A DNA stretch of 64,000 bases. It comes from Clostridiales bacterium. Lineage in GTDB: Bacteria > Bacillota > Clostridia > Oscillospirales > Oscillospiraceae. The position numbers were made by a program, and so were the translations under genes. Of this stretch, positions 1 through 8,051 are shown one piece after another. The notes below the pieces were generated by a model that worked only from the letters and a program-made list of their open reading frames with translations, was not told the DNA's origin and did no database searches. The DNA lies in contig JAAYBD010000030.1 of assembly GCA_012719035.1 (NCBI GenBank), forward strand, positions 1 to 64,000. Reading direction: 5' to 3'. How positions within the stretch are numbered: position 1 is the stretch's first letter; each line of letters starts with the position of its first letter.

Positions 1-38
1 GCGTGATATAATAAACACAATACTCTTGGAGGTGCTAT

Positions 39-257
39 ATGGCTGTCAGTTATAAGAAGTTATTCCATATGCTCATAGATAGGGATATATCAAATGCCCA
101 GCTTCAGAAGATGGCTGGATACAGTGCAAATATAACCACACGCCTCAAAAACAACACTTATGTGTCACTTGAGTCCATTGAAAAAATATGCCGGGTATTA
201 GATTGCAAGGTAGATGATATTGTGGAGTTCATTCCGGACAATAATTCTGACAAATGA
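39..257 (+). CDS. XRE/Cro-CI family helix-turn-helix regulator
   Basis: A 72-residue protein that is almost entirely one Cro/CI-type HTH domain: the segments NAQLQKMAGYSANITTRL and YVSLESIEKICRVLDCKVDDI fit the helix pattern of single-domain XRE regulators (YozG-like). It would bind DNA as a dimer and act as a transcriptional regulator. The start follows GGAGGTG with a short spacer. It lies 161 bp upstream of cas5 on the same strand, so it is the obvious candidate regulator of the cas operon, but nothing in the sequence proves that. There is no extra ligand-binding or protease domain. The family call is firm; the target is inference. Confidence 0.85.
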   Translation: MAVSYKKLFHMLIDRDISNAQLQKMAGYSANITTRLKNNTYVSLESIEKICRVLDCKVDDIVEFIPDNNSDK

Positions 258-301
258 TAATGAAGTCCGTTTTATAGGACGCCTTAAGTGATACATTTAT
301 C

Positions 302-375
302 GTATGAGGTGTAACTGAAAAAGGTTCATCGTTCTTAGTGCGTATGATTGAGATAGTTTTTATGTATAGGTGTAA
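302..375. repeat. Pair of short direct repeats upstream of cas5
   Basis: GTATGAGGTGTAA at 302-314 and GTATAGGTGTAA at 364-375 are near-identical and lie 62 bp apart, about six helical turns. They sit in the gap between the XRE regulator and cas5 and could be regulator sites. No CRISPR repeat is seen here. Functional meaning is unproven. Confidence 0.35.
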
Positions 376-376
376 A
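348..376 (+). promoter_or_regulatory. Possible promoter for the cas operon
   Basis: TTGAGA (348-353), a 17-bp spacer and TGTAAA (371-376) precede cas5 by about 43 bp. The -10 is poor and overlaps the second direct repeat. A weak, possibly regulated promoter is plausible. Confidence 0.3.
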
Positions 377-418
377 GTTATGCACGCTAAATCGCAGAAA
401 TTGTGAAAGGAGGAAATT

Positions 419-1087
419 ATGGTAAACAGATCGTACCCAATTACGATGGAGGTTGCTGGAAACACAGCACTATGGACAAGACCGGACAGCGGAGACTCTC
501 CATGCAGCTATCCAGCGCCAACATACTCAGCTGTTCGCGGACTATTTGAGAGTGTATTATGGGGGCCTGCTGTTCTTGTGGTTCCAAGAAAAGTTGAGCT
601 GTGTAGCTTGCCGCAGTACCATTCCTATACAACGAATTATGGAGGGCCGCTGCGAAGTGCCACGTCAATCAAGGGTGGGAATAACTATCAGTTGTTTGCC
701 ACTGTGCTGACGGACGTTTGCTATCGCCTCTATGCGGATGTGATTCCTAATCCGGATAAAACTGCATTACCTGAAAGCGCAACATCATGGGATCAACGAA
801 CAACATCACCGGGACACGCCTATCAGGAGATTTTTAACCGCCGATTGAAACGCGGTCAATCTTATGCAAATCTTTCTTTAGGCTGGGGTGAATTCACGGT
901 ATCCTATTTCGGCCCGTTTCGGGAAAAAACACAAGTATGCACGGATCTTCCGGACATTCTGATTCCGTCCATGCTGCGCGGTGTTTTTCAAGATGGTTAC
1001 AATTCTGATTACCGTGCAGTTTATGATACCAATATGTGCATTCATGAAGGTGTCCTTGTGTATCCGAAAAGAGGTGATTGCTTATGA
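419..1087 (+). CDS. cas5c: Type I-C CRISPR-associated Cas5 (Cas5d/Cas5c)
   Basis: At 222 aa it matches Cas5 of subtype I-C, where Cas5 replaces Cas6 as crRNA endonuclease and stays on the 5' handle of Cascade. Family hallmarks are the N-terminal RAMP strand (ITMEVAGNTALWTRP), the helix after PAPTYSAVRGLFESVLW, and the later IFNRRLKRGQ segment. The stretch that in many I-C Cas5 proteins reads about GQCFxxPYLGCREF is here GQSYANLSLGWGEF, and the residues just before IFNRR are PGHAY, so the processing site looks divergent. Start ATG follows AAAGGAGGAAATT. It overlaps cas8c by ATGA at 1084-1087. Family assignment is confident; processing activity is uncertain. Confidence 0.88.
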   Translation: MVNRSYPITMEVAGNTALWTRPDSGDSPCSYPAPTYSAVRGLFESVLWGPAVLVVPRKVELCSLPQYHSYTTNYGGPLRSATSIKGGNNYQLFATVLTDVCYRLYADVIPNPDKTALPESATSWDQRTTSPGHAYQEIFNRRLKRGQSYANLSLGWGEFTVSYFGPFREKTQVCTDLPDILIPSMLRGVFQDGYNSDYRAVYDTNMCIHEGVLVYPKRGDCL

Positions 1088-3138
1088 TCAACGAACTCTA
1101 TAATCTGGCAGAGGCAATGGAGAGAGCAGGTGTACAAGCACAGAGTTGGCACAGAAAATACAAGCCAATTCCAAACATCAGGGCAAACGCACCCTGCATT
1201 CGTATTTTGATCGCTGACGGTAATGTTATGGAGCTTTCATCTGTAGATGAAAAGGTCGGGGCAGGCCTACGAAAATACGGGACGAATCAGGGCTCATATC
1301 CCTGTATGAACTTAGCACCTCTTTATCGAATCACGGATGATGAAACTAAGAAAAAACTGTCATCTCTCCGTCCTGAGGATTTGAATGACGAGAAGATCAT
1401 CGAAATAAAGGCGTGGTGTAAGGAATATAATTGGGGAAGCAAATTCAAGGGAAAATATAAGATTTCTATGGTTAACACAACATCAGAATTAGCATCTCTT
1501 ATTCCGGAGTTTGAACCTATACACATTTTGATCAATGAGAGCAGTTGCTTTCGGGATTCAAGTATTCTACATCAAGAGCTGGAAAATGAAGTTTTCAGAA
1601 TGTTGAGTAGTAGAGAAAACATCTCGCTAGCATTGAGTATTCTGTTTTATCAAGGAAAGTCTAATGAAAACGCAGTTGATGATTATGGTTCAATTTCAAT
1701 CGCGCTGGAAACGCCCAAATTGATTGATATAGGAATCCCAGCGATCAGCAACAAGTTTACTTTAGCACTTAATTCGGCTTTACTATCAGCGGATTCATCG
1801 GAGCACAATAATCTTGATATGCTTAATGTTGATGCCTTCGGTATTCCGTTTAAGCCGATTGAAGAACCTATGCCGGATGTGAAACTTGCAGGCGGAATTG
1901 AGGTTAAGCTGCGCACGATGTTTAAAGAACAGCGTTGCCAAACGAGATACCGTAGGATTGAAAATGCGAGTTACCCAATCTCTCCACAAATGCGTAAAAA
2001 ACTTCAATCGGCGCTTGGCTGGCTTGGCAGTGCAGAGCGCAAAAACATTACCTGGATCAATACAGATAAAAATGAAGTTCTGTTTGCATACCCTACCACG
2101 CTGCCTGAAGTAGAGATCTCATATACAAGAATGTTTAAGCGCCCGGAGAAAAGAGATATCGCCTTTGAAGAACAGGCAAAGAAGTTTATTGCCGAAATAC
2201 ATCAGAGTAAAAAAGCGGGAACCGATTCACATGCTGAGCAAATCCAGCTATTCGTTCTGAGAAAGATCGATAAAGGCCGTACAAAGGTCGTTTACACCCG
2301 CCAGACCGAACCGTATGAACTTGAAAAGCAAAGCGAAGCATGGACAGCGGGCTGCTTGAATCTCCCTGTTTTTGCGTTCGGTCAACCAAACGTCCCGTTT
2401 CCCTTGGATGCGGCGGATATTCTAAACCGTTTCTGGAACCAAAAGGGAGAATCAATAACGGACAAGTTCAAGCCGGTGCCCAAATATCATGGGATAGAGC
2501 TGCTGATGGATAGCAAATATCCAGTGTCTGCCGACCTTCATTGCCTGGCTGAAAAGGCAATGGTTATTGGCGCGTTTCTCGGTAATAAGCTTGCCGAAGG
2601 AAACCTTTATCATCCTATATGGGATAAAATCAAAGATATGCTGGCATTGACGGGGCTGATGCTCTATCGTGACCGCATAGGAAAGGACGCGTATATGGAA
2701 AGTTTACCTTATCTCTACGGACAATTGCTCAAGGTATCGGATGAACTGCATGCGCTGTATTGCAAAGTGGTGCGTGATAGCGAGCTGCCGACGCAACTGG
2801 CTGGTGGAAGCATGTATCAGGCTGCGGCTGAAGCCCCAATTCGAACACTGAACCTGTTGGGGCAACGAATGAACCCATATATCTTATGGGCAAAAACATA
2901 TCGTACAAAAAACGTATCTGAAAAAGGGAAAGAGAGCTGGAAAGCAGGATGGCTTATTTCGTTGTATGAGTACATAGCCGCAGAACTCTTTACCGGATGG
3001 AGCACCCAAACCCGATTCAATGATGAGGAAAAAGCACTGCTGTTTCTCGGATATCTTGCGAACTTTCCAAAGAAAGAACAGACCACAGATGGTACAGGAG
3101 ATATAAATAATACTGAGGAGGCAAATGGCCATGAGTGA
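1084..3138 (+). CDS. cas8c: Type I-C Cascade large subunit Cas8c (Csd1 family)
   Basis: A 684-residue Csd1/Cas8c protein, slightly longer than the usual 570-650. It begins MINELYNLAEAMERAG, typical of the family, and keeps late family segments such as NLYHPIWDKIKDML and GRRM-like YLYGQL regions. Cas8c recognises the PAM and recruits Cas3. In I-C an internal start within cas8c usually makes the small subunit Cas11c; I cannot place that start here. ATG at 1084 is chosen because it forms an ATGA overlap with the cas5 stop; a TTG two codons upstream is less likely. The end overlaps cas7 by 14 bp. Part of a tightly coupled cas5-cas8c-cas7-cas3 unit. Confidence 0.87.
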   Translation: MINELYNLAEAMERAGVQAQSWHRKYKPIPNIRANAPCIRILIADGNVMELSSVDEKVGAGLRKYGTNQGSYPCMNLAPLYRITDDETKKKLSSLRPEDLNDEKIIEIKAWCKEYNWGSKFKGKYKISMVNTTSELASLIPEFEPIHILINESSCFRDSSILHQELENEVFRMLSSRENISLALSILFYQGKSNENAVDDYGSISIALETPKLIDIGIPAISNKFTLALNSALLSADSSEHNNLDMLNVDAFGIPFKPIEEPMPDVKLAGGIEVKLRTMFKEQRCQTRYRRIENASYPISPQMRKKLQSALGWLGSAERKNITWINTDKNEVLFAYPTTLPEVEISYTRMFKRPEKRDIAFEEQAKKFIAEIHQSKKAGTDSHAEQIQLFVLRKIDKGRTKVVYTRQTEPYELEKQSEAWTAGCLNLPVFAFGQPNVPFPLDAADILNRFWNQKGESITDKFKPVPKYHGIELLMDSKYPVSADLHCLAEKAMVIGAFLGNKLAEGNLYHPIWDKIKDMLALTGLMLYRDRIGKDAYMESLPYLYGQLLKVSDELHALYCKVVRDSELPTQLAGGSMYQAAAEAPIRTLNLLGQRMNPYILWAKTYRTKNVSEKGKESWKAGWLISLYEYIAAELFTGWSTQTRFNDEEKALLFLGYLANFPKKEQTTDGTGDINNTEEANGHE

Positions 3139-4000
3139 TATGATTAAGCGCGCAACAGGTCTTTTGGTGATTGAAGTTGTCAATTCCAACCCTAACGGCG
3201 ACCCCGACCGTGAAAGCGATCCGCGTCAGCGACCAAATGGCTGCGGAGAGATTTCGCCGGTTTCATTCAAGCGTAAACTCCGTGATCTATTGGATGACCA
3301 CGACGCTCCGTTTTTCAAAGCGCTGCCCGATAAATTTTCCCTCAATCCCGACAACTATACTATTTTAGAGCATCGCGGACGCGATAGAAAATCAATTACA
3401 GCAGAGATGGGAAAAGACCCTTCAACGTTTATGGAAAGCGAATTTGTACGTAAATACTGGGATGCCCGTGTCTTTGGAAACACGTTTTTGGAAGATGGCG
3501 GTGACAAGGGCTTTATCAAAACAGGCGTGGTTCAGTTTGGCATGGGTGTCTCCATTGCTCCTGTTAATATTCTCCGCCAGACCAATACAAACAAAGCCGG
3601 TGTTCAGGAAGGTAAAAATGCCGGTATGGCGCCGCTTGCTTATCGTATCGTCGAACACGGCGTATATTGTATGCCTTTCTTTGTAAATCCAAATTACGCT
3701 CACAAGAGCGGCTGCACCGTTGATGACATCGAGCTTTTGAAACTGCTGATCCCCTACGCCTATGAGATGAACCGCTCCGCCATCCGCCCGGATGTCCGTC
3801 TTCGTCATGCTTGGTATGTCGAGCATAAAAATATGCTGGGAAGCTGTCCAGAACATCTGCTCTTTGAAGCGCTGACGCCGGAAAAGCTGGGTAGCAAAAC
3901 CGATCCCTCCACAGCATGGAGTGAGTATCAGGATAAAACCGATCTGCCGGAGGAGCTTCTTTCCCGCGTGGACAGTTGCATCGATCTGGTCAATCTGTAA
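3125..4000 (+). CDS. cas7: Type I-C Cascade backbone Cas7 (Csd2 family)
   Basis: A 291-residue Csd2/Csh2-family protein, the crRNA-coating backbone subunit. The opening RATGLLVIEVVNSNPNGDPD is the Cas7-I signature (the VxNxNPNGDPD loop), followed by SFKRKLRDLL and the VFGNTF region. Later FGMGVSIAPVNIL and RIVEHGVYCMPFFVNP are also typical of Csd2. The start overlaps the end of cas8c; an alternative ATG two codons on (3131) would give an ATGA-type junction within cas8c. The stop TAA shares its last A with the cas3 ATG (TAATG), so the four genes are translationally coupled. Confidence 0.9.
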   Translation: MAMSDMIKRATGLLVIEVVNSNPNGDPDRESDPRQRPNGCGEISPVSFKRKLRDLLDDHDAPFFKALPDKFSLNPDNYTILEHRGRDRKSITAEMGKDPSTFMESEFVRKYWDARVFGNTFLEDGGDKGFIKTGVVQFGMGVSIAPVNILRQTNTNKAGVQEGKNAGMAPLAYRIVEHGVYCMPFFVNPNYAHKSGCTVDDIELLKLLIPYAYEMNRSAIRPDVRLRHAWYVEHKNMLGSCPEHLLFEALTPEKLGSKTDPSTAWSEYQDKTDLPEELLSRVDSCIDLVNL

Positions 4001-6189
4001 TGGAGTATCTCGCACACAGTGCAAAGGCAGACAGCCCTTCACAAACTTATGCTGCCCATGTGGAGGGTGTCTGCCGCAGAGCCGAACGGTATGCCGATGA
4101 AGCAGAACGCCATTCGCGTATTTGCAGAGGGCAGCTGAAAGACATCGTGCGGCGCAGCGCGCTCTGGCACGATTTGGGTAAGTTGGATAGTGACAATCAA
4201 GCTGTACTAAATGAAGTCACAGATAAGCAGCGATCTCTCCCATGGCATCATCAAGATGCCGGAAGCGCAGCTCTGAAGTCAAGCGGCAGCCTGTACTCCG
4301 CGCTCATCGTATATTCTCATCACAGCGGGCTGCCCGACATGGAGTCAGAATGTGCAAAAGGCAACAGGACATTTCGTGATGACAGTCCTGCCGTAAGAAG
4401 TCATTTTGATGGTGAAATGGCAGAGCTGCTCAAGCGTCATATGGAGATCCTTCCGGCAGACAACCGCAAACCGGAAGAACCGTTTGAAGCAAATCAGCAG
4501 ATGTTTTTTCGCATGACGCTTTCCTGCATTGCGGACGCCGACCACACGGATACGGCGGTTGCTTACGGACAGGCACCCGAAAACGAAGAAATGCCTCAGC
4601 TTCGGGCTGTGGAGCGCTTGGAAGCACTGAACCGGTATGTATCAGAACTCGGCGGAGATGACGAGCGCAGCTATCTTCGCAGGGAAATGTTTATATCCTG
4701 CCGTGACGCAAAGGTAACCGGTGCGTTTACCGCTTGCGACAGCCCTGTAGGATCGGGAAAAACAACGGCTGTTATGGCGCATCTGCTCAAACAGGCAATC
4801 GAACGAAATGCAAGACGAGTCTTTGTCGTTCTTCCTTATACCAACATCATTAAACAATCGGTGGATGTTTATCGAAAGTCGTTGGTGCTGCCTGGTGAAA
4901 ATTCGGACGAAGTCGTGGCAGAGCTGCATTGCCGTGCGGATTTTCAGGACAAGGATACGCGGTATTTGACGTCGCTTTGGCGCGCACCAATTATTGTTAC
5001 AACCGCGGTCGCCTTTTTTGAAACACTGGCATCCAACAGGCCGTCCGCTCTAAGGAGGCTTCATGAGCTGCCGGGAAGCGCTATTTTTGTTGACGAAGCG
5101 CACAATGCGCTACCTTTGAAGCTTCTTCCATTGGCATGGCAATGGATGTATACACTGGCTGAGGAGTGGAACTGCTATTGGGTGCTGGCTTCAGGTTCTC
5201 TTGTGAGGTACTGGCAGCTCGACAGCTTGGAATCAGTTGAAATGGCTCACCCTGTTGTTGCCGAGCTGATCAATGAGAACCTACACAAACAGCTTATGCG
5301 GTATGAACAACACAGAGTATCTTTTCGATGGAAGCCCGAGGCTATGAGCCGTAAAGAATTGGTGGAATGGGTACAGAGTATGCCTGGCCCGCGGCTGCTT
5401 ATTCTAAACACAGTGCAAAGCGCAGCAGTAATCGCAGATGATTTTTTCAACACATATGGAAGAAGCTGTGTCGAGCACCTGTCTACGGCATTAACCGCAG
5501 AAGACAGGAGTAGAACGATTGAGCGGGTGAAAGCACGGTTAGAGAATAAAAGTGATATGAACTGGACTCTTGTCGCAACATCATGCGTTGAGGCCGGAGT
5601 AGACTTTTCTTTTCGGAGCGGCTTTCGCGAATTGTCGTCTTTGCTCTCTCTCCTGCAGGCCTCCGGCAGGGTGAACCGCAACGGGCTTTATACTGATGCA
5701 ATCATGTGGAGCTTTACCTTGCAGGATGATTCTACGCTGAAAAAGAACCCCGGCTTAGATACTTCTCGCGAAGTTTTGAAAAGTTATCTTATAAAGGATA
5801 TGAAAATTACACCTGAACTCAGCACAAAGTCAATGAACGATGAGATTATCCGAGACGACAGCTGCCTTAAAACGATCAACCGTCTGAATGAGCTGGAAAA
5901 TTCGATGCAGTTTGATACTGTCTGTAATGAGTTTGCGGTAATTGAATCCAACACGGTGCCCGTTGTTGTAGATAGTGAGCTTGCAAAGTCGATTGAGTAT
6001 GGCCGCGGCGATTGGCAGCTGCTACAAAAGAAGTCTGTATCCATCCGCCGTGAGAGAATCAAGGCATGGGGTCTGAAAGAACTTGCAAAGGGTGTATTCC
6101 AGTGGACACTGCGCTATGACTCCTTTCTGGGATATATGCGCGGTGTATTGGACCTTGAGAGATGTAAGAACGATACGCTGATTATTTAA
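4000..6189 (+). CDS. cas3: CRISPR-associated helicase-nuclease Cas3 (HD + SF2 helicase)
   Basis: A 729-residue protein with an N-terminal HD nuclease and an SF2 helicase core. HD metal ligands: His20, His57-Asp58 in ALWHDLGKLD, the WHHQDAG and YSHHSGLP motifs. Helicase: Walker A SPVGSGKTT near residue 250, VLPYTNIIKQS (Ia), DEAH near 364 in FVDEAHNALP, and QASGRVNRNG (VI). Motif III, normally SAT, reads ASGS here. It degrades target DNA after Cascade recruitment. The start is the ATG in TAATG at the cas7 stop. The position is odd: in canonical I-C loci cas3 comes first and cas4-cas1-cas2 follow cas7; here cas3 is last and no adaptation genes follow. Confidence 0.88.
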   Translation: MEYLAHSAKADSPSQTYAAHVEGVCRRAERYADEAERHSRICRGQLKDIVRRSALWHDLGKLDSDNQAVLNEVTDKQRSLPWHHQDAGSAALKSSGSLYSALIVYSHHSGLPDMESECAKGNRTFRDDSPAVRSHFDGEMAELLKRHMEILPADNRKPEEPFEANQQMFFRMTLSCIADADHTDTAVAYGQAPENEEMPQLRAVERLEALNRYVSELGGDDERSYLRREMFISCRDAKVTGAFTACDSPVGSGKTTAVMAHLLKQAIERNARRVFVVLPYTNIIKQSVDVYRKSLVLPGENSDEVVAELHCRADFQDKDTRYLTSLWRAPIIVTTAVAFFETLASNRPSALRRLHELPGSAIFVDEAHNALPLKLLPLAWQWMYTLAEEWNCYWVLASGSLVRYWQLDSLESVEMAHPVVAELINENLHKQLMRYEQHRVSFRWKPEAMSRKELVEWVQSMPGPRLLILNTVQSAAVIADDFFNTYGRSCVEHLSTALTAEDRSRTIERVKARLENKSDMNWTLVATSCVEAGVDFSFRSGFRELSSLLSLLQASGRVNRNGLYTDAIMWSFTLQDDSTLKKNPGLDTSREVLKSYLIKDMKITPELSTKSMNDEIIRDDSCLKTINRLNELENSMQFDTVCNEFAVIESNTVPVVVDSELAKSIEYGRGDWQLLQKKSVSIRRERIKAWGLKELAKGVFQWTLRYDSFLGYMRGVLDLERCKNDTLII

Positions 6190-6294
6190 TCAAGCGCGGT
6201 TCACTTCATGAAGCTGTATTACAACTTACACAGGTTAGTGGACAGAGGTCGAAGGCGGCTTTTTTCGATGGCATTTTGTTAGTGTCTGTATATT

Positions 6295-6475
6295 GGGGTT
6301 AAACCCCTCACCTTTCAGGCGAAACCTTTAGGTTAACCATAAGTCGATTATAGGTGAAAGTTGTTATGCCGAGAAAAATCGGTTAACCGCACGACTTACG
6401 GTGGTGGAACGTTCCCCTTGCTTTAGGCGGCTTCCAGCCGCATGTCGAACCTACCGGCTTTCAGCCGCTAGTAGT
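6295..6475. mobile_element. Hairpin-rich IS200/IS605-like non-autonomous remnant
   Basis: This gene-free stretch after cas3 is dense in small perfect palindromes: GGGGTT-A-AACCCC (6295-6307), AACC-TTTA-GGTT (about 6323-6334), CGGTTAACCG (6380-6389), GGAACGTTCC (6406-6415), GCGGCT-TCC-AGCCGC (6427-6441) and CGGCT-TTC-AGCCG (6455-6467), ending in GTAGTTCAG. Subterminal hairpins and this 3' tail style are typical of IS200/IS605 ends and of PATE-type relics, and the last part resembles the omega-RNA region at tnpB 3' ends. No transposase or tnpB remains. The rest of the 443-bp gap holds a terminator and nothing else I recognise. Confidence 0.4.
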
Positions 6476-6499
6476 TCAGTTACAATATCTTTATTGAAC

Positions 6500-6545
6500 A
6501 AAGACCACACTAAAGGTTTTATCCTTCGGTGTGGTCTTTGGTTTT
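6500..6545 (+). terminator. Rho-independent terminator downstream of cas3
   Basis: AAAGACCACAC (6500-6510) pairs perfectly with GTGTGGTCTTT (6529-6539) across an 18-nt loop and is followed by GGTTTTTG. It can end transcripts from the cas side. Confidence 0.7.
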
Positions 6546-6633
6546 TGCCTCCGCTTGAAGTGCCGGTTAAAACTTCTCTTGTTTCAAAGTATCCCTAATC
6601 GGCCTTACCTTTGGGCGGTGTTTTTTGTTTATA

Positions 6634-7893
6634 TCAAGAATAAGCCGGCATTCTTACGCTTCGCGCAATGTGCGTATTATCCGTTGTCCTGTCGGACAGC
6701 TCCGGAACGGGATTCGGCTTTTCTTCCGCGCGGTAATCCACGTTGAACTTCTGCTGATGCTGAACGATTACGTTGTGGCTTGCAACAGTGTTCACGTTAT
6801 GATTGACACGGTCTTGATAGAAAAAGAACTCATGATTCGGAGGAAGGTCGCATACGGGCATATAACTTTCCATGTCGGCTGTAAGCTGTATCTGCTGCGC
6901 GAGAATTTGACGAACGTAGTCACGCGTATCATGGAACTGGAGCAGCTTGGGGAACTCGCCGCCCGGAATAACCTGCTGCCAGTCCTTGCCCTCATATTGC
7001 TGAAGCATCTCGGCCGCCTTGTGCAAATGTGAAATCTCTTGTTCAAGATGCCTTTCCCAGATCGATTTTACGTTTGCATCCGGCTCGTCCTGATAAAACG
7101 AATAATAGAGGTAACATTCCATATATTCATGCAGAAGCAGATTTTCCAGCCATGTAGCACTGGGATCTAAAAGAGAACCGTAATGACTGACATGCTGTTC
7201 TTCGATCATGGCAATTTCCAGATACAGCTGGCGTCCCAGATCGTTATAATAGGTGTTGCCGAGATTCATATAGAAATTCATGGTTTGCTGTTCACCGGAG
7301 GTAATAATCAGCGAATTGAGTTTCGTGCGGATATCCGCTGTTTTGAAGTCCACCGGATTTTTAACGGAATCGAACGGGAACCTATGCTCTGCAATAGTTG
7401 GGCGTCCCGGTGTGATATCCACATAGCTTTTGACAATTTGCTGAGCCGGAATCTGAGAATCCAGGTCCATAAGGTTTGAATACCTGTAAAGGTGGTCAAA
7501 ATCTTCGAGAAGAGCAAAATCGAGCGCCTGCTTTACATAGGCATTAGGCTCATTCTGAGCAAGCCATGCGGTAAGGTCTACCGCCACGTGTTCATAGCCG
7601 ATGGTGGTTTCAAGCTGTGTCTCATCGATCGGTTTGAGCCAGTTGATGTGCTTTTGCTGTTGCTGTTCAATACGGCGCGAAAGGGCAAGTTCCCTGCGGA
7701 TGTCGTTATTTTGGCAGTTGCGATGGAATTGATGCTTGAAAAGCGTGGCTTCCACTTCAATGCCGTTCATCAGGATGATTCGTACTCTTGTATACGGGTC
7801 AACTGTGTTTTTGTCATATGGCTGGGGGTACATGGTACACCAGTCCATAATTCCGTCTTTCACGTTGATTGGTTTTTGCTCAAATGGATTCAT
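6634..7893 (-). CDS. Ferritin-like superfamily protein with two helical repeats
   Basis: A 419-residue soluble, Gln- and Glu-rich protein. Between residues about 60 and 320 it has helices carrying E/H pairs spaced like di-iron ferritin-like proteins: IGYEHVAVDL, ALLEDFDHLYRY, LEIAMIEEQHVSHYG, LLLHEYMECYLYYSF and RHLEQEISHLHKA. That suggests a double four-helix or rubrerythrin-like fold. The C-terminal 80 residues (NHNVNTVASHNVIVQHQQ) are Asn/His/Gln rich and low in structure. No signal peptide. The start follows AAAGGAG. It stands alone, facing away from the hydroxylase operon. A role in metal or oxidant handling is inference; the exact function is unknown. Confidence 0.6.
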   Translation of the reverse strand: MNPFEQKPINVKDGIMDWCTMYPQPYDKNTVDPYTRVRIILMNGIEVEATLFKHQFHRNCQNNDIRRELALSRRIEQQQQKHINWLKPIDETQLETTIGYEHVAVDLTAWLAQNEPNAYVKQALDFALLEDFDHLYRYSNLMDLDSQIPAQQIVKSYVDITPGRPTIAEHRFPFDSVKNPVDFKTADIRTKLNSLIITSGEQQTMNFYMNLGNTYYNDLGRQLYLEIAMIEEQHVSHYGSLLDPSATWLENLLLHEYMECYLYYSFYQDEPDANVKSIWERHLEQEISHLHKAAEMLQQYEGKDWQQVIPGGEFPKLLQFHDTRDYVRQILAQQIQLTADMESYMPVCDLPPNHEFFFYQDRVNHNVNTVASHNVIVQHQQKFNVDYRAEEKPNPVPELSDRTTDNTHIARSVRMPAYS

Positions 7894-8051
7894 CTTATTT
7901 CTCCTTTATTTTTTAGCTTATTGTATTTTTAACTTCAGATTGAAGAATATTCAGAATTAAGCATAGAGCCTGACGAGATGTTATCCCGGAATAATGTAAA
8001 ATGAAAATGGAGAAACTTTAAAAATATAGGCGAAAGGCGGTGTGTACATGT

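Noticed and set aside
3422..4042. 206-residue minus-strand frame opposite cas7
   Set aside because: It is antisense to a clear cas7 gene and has no recognisable domain.
1..7000. CRISPR repeat array near the cas genes
   Set aside because: No 30-36-nt repeat with regular spacers is present; only two 12-13-nt direct repeats and unrelated palindromes were found.
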